This document shows positions 16,797-25,717 of a stretch of DNA of 64,000 bases, piece after piece; position 1 is the first letter of the stretch; every line of letters begins with the position of its first letter. The DNA comes from JAVWMQ01 sp036646055 (GTDB taxonomy: Bacteria > Bacillota > Clostridia > Peptostreptococcales > Anaerovoracaceae), in NCBI GenBank assembly GCA_036646055.1, contig JAVXMY010000001.1, forward strand, positions 393,221-457,220. The letters run 5' to 3'. Position numbers and translations under genes: made by a program. The notes under the pieces are model-generated. The model made no database searches and was not told where the DNA came from. It saw only the letters and a list, made by a program, of their open reading frames with translations.

Positions 16797-19715
16797 TTAT
16801 AATTTATTTAATGCTTTTTCTAAGTCATCCATGTACTCACCGTATGCAGACCAATCTCCATCTTTTAGTGCTGATTGTGCCTTTTCGTAAGCCTGGTTTG
16901 CCTTCTTAATGTAGTCTGCCTGGGATAATGTCTTATCGCTATCTCCCTTGCTACTAGTATCTACACTTTCTTCAGCAGCTCCTTCTCCAAATAGAGAGTT
17001 TAACGCCTCAGCTAATGTTTGCTTATAAGCAATCTTATCCCCATAAGCTACAATTACCCTCTTAACTTCCGGAATACTTGAGTCTGTTGATTCAAGGTAA
17101 ACTGGTTCAACATAAAGTAGAGAATCCTCAACTGGAATTACAAACATATTTCCTCTGCTATATGTAGATCCTGAAGAATTCCATAGTGAGAATTCCTTAG
17201 AAATTTCAGTATCCTGGTCAATTTGTGCTTCTATCTGTCTAGGTCCATATACCACCTTACTCTTAGGTAGTTTGTATAGAACTAGTTCACCGTAGTTATC
17301 ACCATCATTTCTTGCAACAAGAAGTCCAGTCATATTCTTTTTGTCCCTTGGTGTATACGGAATTGAATTTACAAACTCTGCATTCTTTTCTCCAGGTAAT
17401 GTCATAATGAAGTAACTTGGTTCCATTTCAACTTCTTCAGTTCCGTAGATTTCCATTGAAATATCCCATAAGTCTTCATTCTGGTAGAACACTTTAACAT
17501 CATCCATGTGATATCTGCTATATACTCTTGCCTGAATGTCAAATAACTTATTAGGCACTCTCATATGACTCTTAAGTCCTTCTGGCAATTCATCTCCACT
17601 CTTAAATAGTTTTGGATAAATAGCCTTGTATGTTTCAGCAATTGGATCATCTTTGTCAGTTACATAGTAATCAACATCTCCATTGTATGCATCAATTACT
17701 ACCTTAATAGAGTTTCTAATATAGTTAGTAGTTGTGTCCTTACTATATGGTTCTGAGTAAGGGAACTTATCACTTGAAGTGTAAGCATCAATTATCCAGT
17801 AAAGCTTTCCATTTTCAACTACTGTATATGGATCATTGTCATACTCTAAGTATGGCATAATCTTTCTAACTCTATCATGAATATTTCTATTGATAACAAT
17901 TTTAGAACTGCTCTTAATATTAGATGAAACTAATAATTTAAGTGCTTGCTCTTTGGCTGCAAATAGAACCTTATTAACTGGGTTTAATTTAATACCAGCT
18001 GCGCCTTCATAACGGTTATATGCATTGCTATCTCCATTTGGATAATCGAATTCATCTTCAGTTGCTCCAACAATGGCATAGTCATTAGTCATTTCACCAA
18101 AGTAGATTTCCGGTCTAGTAACTTTAATTTCGTCTACAGATGATTCTGGTGGAATGTTTTTAACTAGCATATCTGGCTGGCCACTTTCAGTAACCTTGTC
18201 TACTCTAGATAAAGTTATTCCATATCCATGAGTATACTTAAGATGTCTGTTAAGCCATGTCTGACTTATTTTCTCTTCATCAATTTCTCTAGAAGAAATA
18301 AATGTTTGAGTATATTTACCATTTACCATATATCTATCTACATCTACATCTTTAAATGTATAGTACTGTCTAATACTCTGAGTTTGATTGTAGAATTTTT
18401 CTGCTGGTAAATAGTCATTAATTCTAATATTTGAAATAGTAGCATCGTTGTTCTTAATGTCTTCACTTGTAAGATCATTACTTGCTGCAAAAGGTTCGAT
18501 TTTAACGTTATCTAAACCATATGCCTTCTGAGTATATTCAATGTTTCTTTCTAAGTACTTGCCTTCCTTAGCGATTTCATTTGGTGAAACGATCCAGTTT
18601 TGAGTAACAAATGCTGCTCCGCTTCCAAGTGCAAATACTATTACCATTCCAATTGGAACCATTGCAATAAGCTTTGTCTTATGTCTTTTGATTCCTACAA
18701 TAACCATTATCATACCAAGTACTGATAATGCCATTAGTATTCTATAAACCCAAAGAGTAATCATTACATCTGTAAATCCTGCTCCGTAAACAGCACCTGA
18801 ATGAGTATGTAATAAATCAAATTGTTTTAGGAAGAAGAATATTCCCATCATTAGGAATAATAATGATCCTGCAATTGTTAACTGCTTTGATGCAATATTT
18901 AATAACTGTTTTGCATTTTCGTTATCAAACTCTTTTTTTGGTTTTTGTTTTCCAATATTGCCTGTTCCTTTAAACTGATTTCCAGCCTTAGAAAATGCCC
19001 CTGCAGCTTTTTCAAATGGTGTTCCTTTAAATAGGCCGCCAAATGGATCTGCCTTCTCATGAACTCCTTCATCAAAGTTGCTACTTCCAGGGTTATATCC
19101 ATCAAATCTGTCAGCCTCTTCAAATTTAGCTTCTGAACCAGATTCCTTAAATATTCTTGGTTTTCTAGTTCCCATTAATAAAGCATAGTAAACTAATGTT
19201 AAAGCAATAAACGCTGCAAGAATTACAATTGCAATTGCAATAACTTCCTTAACAAAGTCTAGCTTAAATACGTAAAAGGAAACATCCATGTTGAATATTG
19301 GATCCTTAAGATCAAAAGATGTTCCATGGAAGAACTGTAATGCCTTAAACCATAGTTTAGTAACAGCAAAGTAAGTTACTACACCACCAAATAGGGCTGC
19401 AAATCCCCAAGAGATAGCATTAATAGTCTTACCTTCTTCCAGGTCATTTGAAATAACCTTTTTGTAGTAACCTTTTTTAATTAACTTAAAGTATATATAA
19501 GCTAAGAATGTCATAACAATAAATGTTGGCACCCCTATCTTTAACTGTGTAAATAATTGTTTAAAAAATACACTTACATACCCTAATTCCTTGAACCATA
19601 GATAATCGGTAAAAAATCCGATTAAGCTTATACCAAGTACAAGCACAACCAATATAATTACTGTAGCAATTCTTCGCTTATTAAATTTCTTGGTTCTCTT
19701 TTCGTTTATGTCCAC
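16797..19715 (-). CDS. UPF0182 family large membrane protein
   Basis: 972 residues. Seven membrane helices fill the first third (from about residue 15 to 355), with a charged cytoplasmic insert rich in G/F/K between helices 4 and 5. A large extracytoplasmic region follows, with family motifs such as NDYAIVGATEDEFDYPNGDSNAYNRYEG and KFPYSEPYS, and an acidic tail. UPF0182 (COG1615) is widespread in Gram-positives and has no settled function. The gene is 11 bp downstream of a zinc-ribbon membrane protein, which suggests the two act together. Confidence 0.9.
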   Translation of the reverse strand: MDINEKRTKKFNKRRIATVIILVVLVLGISLIGFFTDYLWFKELGYVSVFFKQLFTQLKIGVPTFIVMTFLAYIYFKLIKKGYYKKVISNDLEEGKTINAISWGFAALFGGVVTYFAVTKLWFKALQFFHGTSFDLKDPIFNMDVSFYVFKLDFVKEVIAIAIVILAAFIALTLVYYALLMGTRKPRIFKESGSEAKFEEADRFDGYNPGSSNFDEGVHEKADPFGGLFKGTPFEKAAGAFSKAGNQFKGTGNIGKQKPKKEFDNENAKQLLNIASKQLTIAGSLLFLMMGIFFFLKQFDLLHTHSGAVYGAGFTDVMITLWVYRILMALSVLGMIMVIVGIKRHKTKLIAMVPIGMVIVFALGSGAAFVTQNWIVSPNEIAKEGKYLERNIEYTQKAYGLDNVKIEPFAASNDLTSEDIKNNDATISNIRINDYLPAEKFYNQTQSIRQYYTFKDVDVDRYMVNGKYTQTFISSREIDEEKISQTWLNRHLKYTHGYGITLSRVDKVTESGQPDMLVKNIPPESSVDEIKVTRPEIYFGEMTNDYAIVGATEDEFDYPNGDSNAYNRYEGAAGIKLNPVNKVLFAAKEQALKLLVSSNIKSSSKIVINRNIHDRVRKIMPYLEYDNDPYTVVENGKLYWIIDAYTSSDKFPYSEPYSKDTTTNYIRNSIKVVIDAYNGDVDYYVTDKDDPIAETYKAIYPKLFKSGDELPEGLKSHMRVPNKLFDIQARVYSRYHMDDVKVFYQNEDLWDISMEIYGTEEVEMEPSYFIMTLPGEKNAEFVNSIPYTPRDKKNMTGLLVARNDGDNYGELVLYKLPKSKVVYGPRQIEAQIDQDTEISKEFSLWNSSGSTYSRGNMFVIPVEDSLLYVEPVYLESTDSSIPEVKRVIVAYGDKIAYKQTLAEALNSLFGEGAAEESVDTSSKGDSDKTLSQADYIKKANQAYEKAQSALKDGDWSAYGEYMDDLEKALNKL

Positions 19716-19726
19716 TTTCTTCCTCC

Positions 19727-22174
19727 TTAATTATCTTTTCTATCATTCACAATGATTTCATCATCTTTTACGGATAACTGATAAATATTACCTCTATATT
19801 TGTTACCAATTTTTTCTTTGGTCCAAACATAGTAATGGTCTCCTTCAACCTTTATATCCCCTATGGCTAAAGTTGTTACATCTAACTTTTTCTTTATCTT
19901 CTTTAACTTCAAAAGTTCCTTTTCAAAAGGCCCGCCTTCTTTAACCATGGTAAACAATGTTTTGTCTCCATTCTTTAAATATTCGTCCCTTTGAGAAACT
20001 GCTGAAATAATTGCTCCTACCATTTCCTCATCATAGTAATGAGTTACACCTTTAGAGTCTTCATACCATAAGTTTTTTTGTATATCCTTAGCCTTCTTCA
20101 AATTCTTAAATTCATACTTTTCTTTAGGGTCATACTTGGCAGTCTCTGCATTTTTTATTTCATCTAAGTTGTCTTTGTAGTTATCATCTATATGGAGCAA
20201 AATCAAAGTAGTTTTATCTTCAACCAGATAATCTCTCTGATTATCCTTTTTACTTTGTTCTGTATACTGATCTGCTCCAACTAGCTCAAATACTTTGTTG
20301 GAGATCTTGTCCATTCCCTTTGAAATTAAGGCAGTAGGTGTTGTTACTCTTATTCCTATTAACACTGCAATTATTAATGCAACAACTACAAGGAATATAA
20401 TTACACCCCTTAACTTACTTGGTTTAACAATAAGCTCTACATCATCTATATCTATTTCTTCCTTAGCAGGAACCCCTAGGTCAACTTTATTTGGTTCTAT
20501 ATCATCAAGGGTTGATGTGATCTTTAGTTCTCCATCTTTAGTAGGCTCATAAACAATAGACGAAGCTTGCTTCTCTTTTCCTTCTGGTATATCTTCTGGA
20601 ATGTCATCAGGTGTATCTTCTGTTTTAGCCTTCTCTACAACTTTCATTTCCTCATCTAAATCAAGAGTAAATTGTTCAATTACAACTGGAATTTTTTCTT
20701 TACTGTTTAACGTGGGACCCTCCTCTGAGGATTCGCCATCCTCGTCTTCACTTGATCCAAAAACATAACCTCTTTTTTTCTTAGCTCTCTGAGGAACAAC
20801 TTCGTCTCCTTCTAAGTAAACATTGTTGCCACTAAACACAGCTTCTCTGGCTCTTGCCATTTCTTCAATCTGGGAAGTAGCATCCATCATAGGTCCTTTA
20901 TGAACATCCATAAATCCTTCAACATCATCTTCCATGCCATTAGGATCTATTTTTCTTTCAATACGTTCGTATTCTTGGTCTAGTAGTTTCTGGAACTCTT
21001 CATTCTTCTTGCTAAAAGTATAAAACTTGTCTATTTTTTCTTCATCAGGATTAATAGTTCCAACTAACTCATCGCCTTGGCCAATGGGATTAGTTTCAAT
21101 ATTAGGGTTGCTAGGTTCTAAAGTGCTAGCTCTAGCATTAATACCTTCCGCCTGAGTCTTAATATCTTCAATGTCTATTTCTGGCTGGCTACTGTCTGGG
21201 AAAATAGCGTTTTTAATGTCATCTCCACTAACAGGTTCATCCTCAACATCTTCTTCGTATTCTTCTTCCTCATCTCCCCCAATGAAGAAATTCTTAATCT
21301 TACCTAAGAATCCTTTTGGCTTCTTAACTTCTTTAACTTCAGGTTTTTTAATTTCTTCGATTTCAACAAAGTCTTCTGTTACAGCTTCAGCCATTTCAGC
21401 TCTAGCTTCTTCCTTAGCAACCTCTTTGATTTCTTCAATTGGTGGAACTGTATACTTTTCATAAGTCATAGTATTTCTACTAACACTTTGCTCAACATCC
21501 ATTATTTTAGTATCTCTAGCAGGTTCCGTTGAGGGTGCCATAACAGGTTCCGAAATTTCATCAACTTCATCTTCTAATGGAGCTGATTTAATTAATTCTT
21601 CTTCCTCTACTGCCTTAGGAGTTAAAAATCCTTCAGCAATCTCTTCCTTACGTTCTTCTAAATAATCATTACTTAAGTTAAGGGATTCATGTCTATCAAC
21701 AAAATCCGGATCAACCTCAATACTCTTTACTGGAGTTGCAACTTCAAATCCAACGAAATCATCTAATGGACTCTTCCATTGGTTTTCAACTTCTTCTTTA
21801 TCCTTACTAGGCTCATCACCTTTACGATTAAACATTTTAGAAACATCAGAAAACATTGAATTCAAAGAATCATCTTCTTTGAATTTAAAACCGCCAGACT
21901 TAAAACCTTCATTTTCATCTTCTACTCCGGTTACAACTTCCTTCTTGTATCTACTATGTGCATATAAATCATCTGTACCCCAGTCAAAAGTTGTATCTTC
22001 AACTTTATCCTTTTGATTACTTGGAAAAACACGCAAGTCCCATTTCATGTCCTCTCCTGGTGCCATTACCTTAATGCTATCATTCTCAACTGGCATATCT
22101 TCAACTTTGGTTCCGCAGTTACTGCAAAACTTTGCATTCCCTGCTAGAAATTGTCCACATTTAACGCAATACAT
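19727..22174 (-). CDS. Zinc-ribbon, acidic, single-pass membrane protein of unknown function
   Basis: 815 residues. The N-terminus is a zinc ribbon, MYCVKCGQFLAGNAKFCSNCG (two CxxC knuckles). About 550 residues of very acidic, low-complexity sequence (E/D/K/P-rich) follow. One membrane helix (GVIIFLVVVALIIAVLIGI, around residue 590) leads to a C-terminal domain of about 205 residues predicted outside. The layout resembles clostridial zinc-ribbon membrane proteins, but I recognise no named family for the outer domain. It sits in a tight run with a 155-residue membrane protein (12 bp) and UPF0182 (11 bp). Confidence 0.75.
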   Translation of the reverse strand: MYCVKCGQFLAGNAKFCSNCGTKVEDMPVENDSIKVMAPGEDMKWDLRVFPSNQKDKVEDTTFDWGTDDLYAHSRYKKEVVTGVEDENEGFKSGGFKFKEDDSLNSMFSDVSKMFNRKGDEPSKDKEEVENQWKSPLDDFVGFEVATPVKSIEVDPDFVDRHESLNLSNDYLEERKEEIAEGFLTPKAVEEEELIKSAPLEDEVDEISEPVMAPSTEPARDTKIMDVEQSVSRNTMTYEKYTVPPIEEIKEVAKEEARAEMAEAVTEDFVEIEEIKKPEVKEVKKPKGFLGKIKNFFIGGDEEEEYEEDVEDEPVSGDDIKNAIFPDSSQPEIDIEDIKTQAEGINARASTLEPSNPNIETNPIGQGDELVGTINPDEEKIDKFYTFSKKNEEFQKLLDQEYERIERKIDPNGMEDDVEGFMDVHKGPMMDATSQIEEMARAREAVFSGNNVYLEGDEVVPQRAKKKRGYVFGSSEDEDGESSEEGPTLNSKEKIPVVIEQFTLDLDEEMKVVEKAKTEDTPDDIPEDIPEGKEKQASSIVYEPTKDGELKITSTLDDIEPNKVDLGVPAKEEIDIDDVELIVKPSKLRGVIIFLVVVALIIAVLIGIRVTTPTALISKGMDKISNKVFELVGADQYTEQSKKDNQRDYLVEDKTTLILLHIDDNYKDNLDEIKNAETAKYDPKEKYEFKNLKKAKDIQKNLWYEDSKGVTHYYDEEMVGAIISAVSQRDEYLKNGDKTLFTMVKEGGPFEKELLKLKKIKKKLDVTTLAIGDIKVEGDHYYVWTKEKIGNKYRGNIYQLSVKDDEIIVNDRKDN

Positions 22175-22186
22175 ATTATCCTCCCT

Positions 22187-22654
22187 TTAACTGTTTATCA
22201 GTTCTTCAAGTTCCTCTTCCGTATAAACTCTGCCACTCTTGCCAACACCAATGTGCTGAGCGGTTTTAGCCCTACTTTCTCTTTCAAGCTTTTCCAAACT
22301 ATCTTTTGCAACAAGGGCTGCAATATCTAAAACCGGTTCATCCGGCTCCTCTTCTATTATTTCTTCAACTCTAGGTTTAGGTTTGTCTGTTGGTGGGTCC
22401 TTAAGCTCTTCCTGGTTACAAGGTTTTGTAGAAGGCTGATCACCATTGTTAATAACAGTTACATTGACCTTAGAGTTTTCTTCCTTTTCTCCATCTAAAT
22501 TATTTTTTATTTGGCTTAAAGTCTCTATTTGCTTATCAGTTTTGTGCCACCACGCAAAAACGCCAATTAAGGCTACTACAGCTATAAGTAGTACCAGCAT
22601 AATCAGCAAAAATTCAGCATGTTCTATATTAATTGTAAATTTTATGTTTCCCAT
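22187..22654 (-). CDS. Small membrane protein with disordered tail, unknown function
   Basis: 155 residues. One N-terminal membrane helix (EFLLIMLVLLIAVVALIGVFAWW, residues about 14-36) is followed by a charged, proline-rich tail. The last 25 residues (AKTAQHIGVGKSGRVYTEEELEELINS) look like a short conserved motif. It starts the run leading to the zinc-ribbon protein and UPF0182. I do not recognise it. Confidence 0.65.
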   Translation of the reverse strand: MGNIKFTINIEHAEFLLIMLVLLIAVVALIGVFAWWHKTDKQIETLSQIKNNLDGEKEENSKVNVTVINNGDQPSTKPCNQEELKDPPTDKPKPRVEEIIEEEPDEPVLDIAALVAKDSLEKLERESRAKTAQHIGVGKSGRVYTEEELEELINS

Positions 22655-22743
22655 TTAAAACGCTTTCCAAATTATATCTCAATCTCTTTAAATAAACTGA
22701 CTTCATTATACTATAAACCGTACCATTGTGCAATTTATATGCG

Positions 22744-22774
22744 AAAAAAAACCACCCTATAATTAGAGTGGTTT
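22744..22774 (-). terminator. Terminator after tRNA-Lys
   Basis: Hairpin with arms AACCACTCTA/TAGGGTGGTT (one G-T pair) followed on the minus strand by a run of eight T, starting about 5 bases after the encoded CCA. Confidence 0.85.
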
Positions 22775-22778
22775 CACT

Positions 22779-22854
22779 TGGTACACCATCGCGGGTTCGA
22801 ACCGCGGACACCCTGATTAAGAGTCAGGTGCTCTGCCAACTGAGCTAATGGTGC
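22779..22854 (-). tRNA. tRNA-Lys (anticodon CTT), CCA encoded
   Basis: 76 bases read on the minus strand fold as a cloverleaf. The acceptor stem GCACCAT/ATGGTGT has one G-U at its end. The D arm contains TAGCTCAGTTGG, the anticodon stem-loop is CCTGA-CTCTTAA-TCAGG with anticodon CTT (reads AAG), and the T arm has GGTTCGAACC. Discriminator A is followed by a genomic CCA. It is a single gene with its own terminator. Confidence 0.95.
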
Positions 22855-22977
22855 ATATTTAATTTGGTATCTCTCTTTGACACATTTGCTAGTTTACCAT
22901 TTGTAGGGTCCTCTGTCAAGAGCCAATTTTAAGTTTTTCAAATTTCCTTAAGATTTAACCCCAATTTAGATTTAAAT

Positions 22978-23001
22978 AGAGACGCAGATTTCTACGTCTC
23001 T
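22978..23001 (-). terminator. Terminator of the MFS transporter gene
   Basis: Stem AGAGACG/CGTCTCT with a ten-base loop, followed on the minus strand by ATTTAAAT, just after the transporter stop. Confidence 0.75.
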
Positions 23002-23009
23002 ACAGTATT

Positions 23010-24215
23010 TTACTTTGAAATCTTATTAACTATCAAAGAAGCTACCATTGCACCAATACCTAATCCAATAATTAGAATAAATGTTGATGTATAGTCTCCA
23101 CCTGAAGCTGTTAAAAGTTTAGCTGAAATCATTGGTCCTGCAATAGCTGCCGGTATCAATGAGAAAATTCCTAAACTTAAGTTCATTGGGAAATATTTTG
23201 GCCCAAAGGTTGCAAGTAAGAAAGACGCCGTTAATGTTGGTCCTCCACTGTATGCAACTCCAACTAATACTAAACCTATAATAATAAATACCATAGAAGA
23301 TGTAGTTGCGCCTAAGAATAAAAATCCTCCTGATAAAATTAATATTAAACTGTCAATTATTAATGTTGGTTTTCTACCGATCTTATCAAATAGAGCTCCC
23401 ATAATAACACGTCCGCAACCGTTACATAGGGAAACGATTAAACCAACTGTTGCTGGTGCTCCAAAAGCCACTGCAATTGATGCTGCACTTGAGAATACTA
23501 ATAGTCCTGCAGAATTTAGTAACACTGCCCAAACCATAAATATCCAAAATCCAACATTTTTTAGAACTTCTTTTGGTGGAACATCTTCCATTGCTGTATC
23601 ACCATTAGCTATTGCCTTAGTAGGTGCTTCACCTGGCTCTGGCAATTTCATAAAGAAGCCACCAATAAATAGTACGATACCAATTCCAATTCCTAGAATT
23701 TTAAATGTTTCAAGTACTCCGATTTGACCAACAATTGTTATTGCTCCGCCACCTAGTACGATACCTCCAAGTCCAAATCCCATCATTATAATTCCAGATG
23801 CAAGACCAGACTTATCTGCAAACCATGAGTTAACTACAGATACAATAACATTGTATGCCATACCAACACCAGATCCACAAAACACTCCATACATAACATA
23901 TAGCATTTTTAAACTAGTACTTGGATTTTCAACATTAAGGAATGATACCCCAACGAATCCGATTACAAGCAAAATTGCTGAAATCCATACGACCATTTTA
24001 GGTCCAATTTTTTTAACAATTTGTCCGGCTACGAAACCTGCTAAGCAGAAAAATACCATCGAAATTGTAAATGTTAGTGAAATTTGTCCAATACTCCAAC
24101 TTGGGAAAATTGCATTAAATGGCGCCTTGAAAATTGACCATCCATATATTAGTCCCAAGAATAAAAGCATTAGGGTCCCCGCCACTAAACGGCCCCATCT
24201 TTTCGAATTAGTCAT
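23010..24215 (-). CDS. MFS transporter, OFA (oxalate/formate antiporter-like) family
   Basis: 401 residues from the ATG at 24215, which follows AAGGGAG; an upstream TTG would overlap that RBS. Twelve hydrophobic segments are present, with the OFA start RWGRLVAGTLMLLFLGLIYGWSIFKAPF and the loop FDKIGRKPTLI typical of MFS helix 2-3/8-9 loops. OFA members exchange oxalate/formate or carry other small monocarboxylates; the substrate is unknown here. It stands alone between terminators. Confidence 0.85.
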   Translation of the reverse strand: MTNSKRWGRLVAGTLMLLFLGLIYGWSIFKAPFNAIFPSWSIGQISLTFTISMVFFCLAGFVAGQIVKKIGPKMVVWISAILLVIGFVGVSFLNVENPSTSLKMLYVMYGVFCGSGVGMAYNVIVSVVNSWFADKSGLASGIIMMGFGLGGIVLGGGAITIVGQIGVLETFKILGIGIGIVLFIGGFFMKLPEPGEAPTKAIANGDTAMEDVPPKEVLKNVGFWIFMVWAVLLNSAGLLVFSSAASIAVAFGAPATVGLIVSLCNGCGRVIMGALFDKIGRKPTLIIDSLILILSGGFLFLGATTSSMVFIIIGLVLVGVAYSGGPTLTASFLLATFGPKYFPMNLSLGIFSLIPAAIAGPMISAKLLTASGGDYTSTFILIIGLGIGAMVASLIVNKISK

Positions 24216-24349
24216 GTAAACTCCCTTCAAACTTATCTTACTTCCATGTTTGCAAAAACACGCTCAATAAGTATAACATAAAAGGATGTTTAAAAAAACA
24301 CATAAATTCTTCTTGTAAAAAATATTAACAAGATTAAGAGCAATTGTTC

Positions 24350-25717
24350 TTATTTATTTACTATTTTTTGAAGTACTTGGTTTGCAACTGAACCTGCAAC
24401 TTCACTTCCGTAGCCTCCATTTTCAACTAAAACTACAAAGGCGTATGGATTATTTTCATCACGAAGGAAACCTGTAAACCAAGCGTTAGGTCTGCTGGTT
24501 TTATCAACTTCTGCCGTACCTGATTTAGCGCAAATTTCTAATCCTGGGAAGTTGCCTTCACCGTAAGTTTCTGTAACATTGTTTCGCATCATAGCTCCAA
24601 GTTTTGATGCTGTTTCCTCACTAATAAGTTCATCTGTCTTAGTCTTAAATGGCAGACTTGCAGGAAAGCCATTGTTAAATTTAATATTCTTAATTATTTT
24701 AGGGTTTGCAGCCTTGCCTCCATTGGCAATTGCACCCATGTAAACCATCATAGACGTTGGATTTACAAGATCCTTATGCTGTCCAATACCCGCCCAAGCA
24801 AGATTAATGGGTGTAGCTGGAAACTCAAAACTACTTGGTACAGTATTAATACCATTAATGCTGTAGCTGTTTGAAAGGCCAGTTTTTTTGGCATATTCCA
24901 TCATTTTTCCAGGACCTACCTTGTTGGCAATTTCTCCAAAAGCACAGTTACATGAAACTGCTAAGGCCTTCTTGAAGTCTACAGTTCCATGGGCGTGAGT
25001 ACAGGTAATCCTGTCGCCAGAATATGTTCCGTACTGTCTAGACCCTGTACATCTATATGTGAAACTATCAAGATCTGAAAGTTCTTCAATGGCTGCCATT
25101 GATGTAACCAACTTAAAAATTGAACCTGGTACTATTTTGGCTGATGTCATTCTGTTAATAAAAGCCCCAGACTTATCATCCGGATTATTTTTAGGTGGAG
25201 AATAAGGATCGTAATTAGGCGAACTAACCATAGCGATTATTTCTCCAGTCTTGTAGTTATATACTCCAACTGTTCCTTTTCTACCATTTAGGGCATCACT
25301 AGCGACTTTGTTAACCTTACTATCAATAGTAAGCTGCATTGTGCGACCTTTGCCCCCCATTGAGTAAACTCCTGTGAAAAAATTGTAGCCTACCAGTTTG
25401 TCTCCAAAGACAATATTTGCTCCTGTTGCAATGTTTCCGTTAGCATCTCCTGTAACGTGAAGGTTAGCCCTTCTAGTGTTGTAGTCTGAATTGTATTTTT
25501 GACCGCCAGAATTAGTGTTACTAAGAAGTACAACATTGTTTCTGTCTTTTATTGTTCCTGTTGTTAATTTACCATTGGTGTAAATATGTCTGTTTGCAGG
25601 GTAGCTAACCCAGTCACCGCCTTTGAAGGCAAGTAAACCTGTATAAACCACACTACCAATAACTAAAATTGATGCAAAGAATAGACAAATGATGGCTCTT
25701 TTTTGTAATTTTCTCAT
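24350..25717 (-). CDS. Penicillin-binding protein 2-type transpeptidase (PbpA-like)
   Basis: 455 residues. A single N-terminal membrane helix is followed by a short non-catalytic domain and a transpeptidase domain with the serine motif SIFK, the SxN motif SCN (AVSCNCAFGE) and KSGT as the KTG box. It crosslinks peptidoglycan outside the cell. It overlaps the end of an FHA-FtsW/RodA gene (TAATG), pairing a class B PBP with its SEDS glycosyltransferase as in the rodA-pbpA pair of Actinobacteria and Clostridia. Whether it serves elongation or division cannot be told. Confidence 0.9.
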   Translation of the reverse strand: MRKLQKRAIICLFFASILVIGSVVYTGLLAFKGGDWVSYPANRHIYTNGKLTTGTIKDRNNVVLLSNTNSGGQKYNSDYNTRRANLHVTGDANGNIATGANIVFGDKLVGYNFFTGVYSMGGKGRTMQLTIDSKVNKVASDALNGRKGTVGVYNYKTGEIIAMVSSPNYDPYSPPKNNPDDKSGAFINRMTSAKIVPGSIFKLVTSMAAIEELSDLDSFTYRCTGSRQYGTYSGDRITCTHAHGTVDFKKALAVSCNCAFGEIANKVGPGKMMEYAKKTGLSNSYSINGINTVPSSFEFPATPINLAWAGIGQHKDLVNPTSMMVYMGAIANGGKAANPKIIKNIKFNNGFPASLPFKTKTDELISEETASKLGAMMRNNVTETYGEGNFPGLEICAKSGTAEVDKTSRPNAWFTGFLRDENNPYAFVVLVENGGYGSEVAGSVANQVLQKIVNK

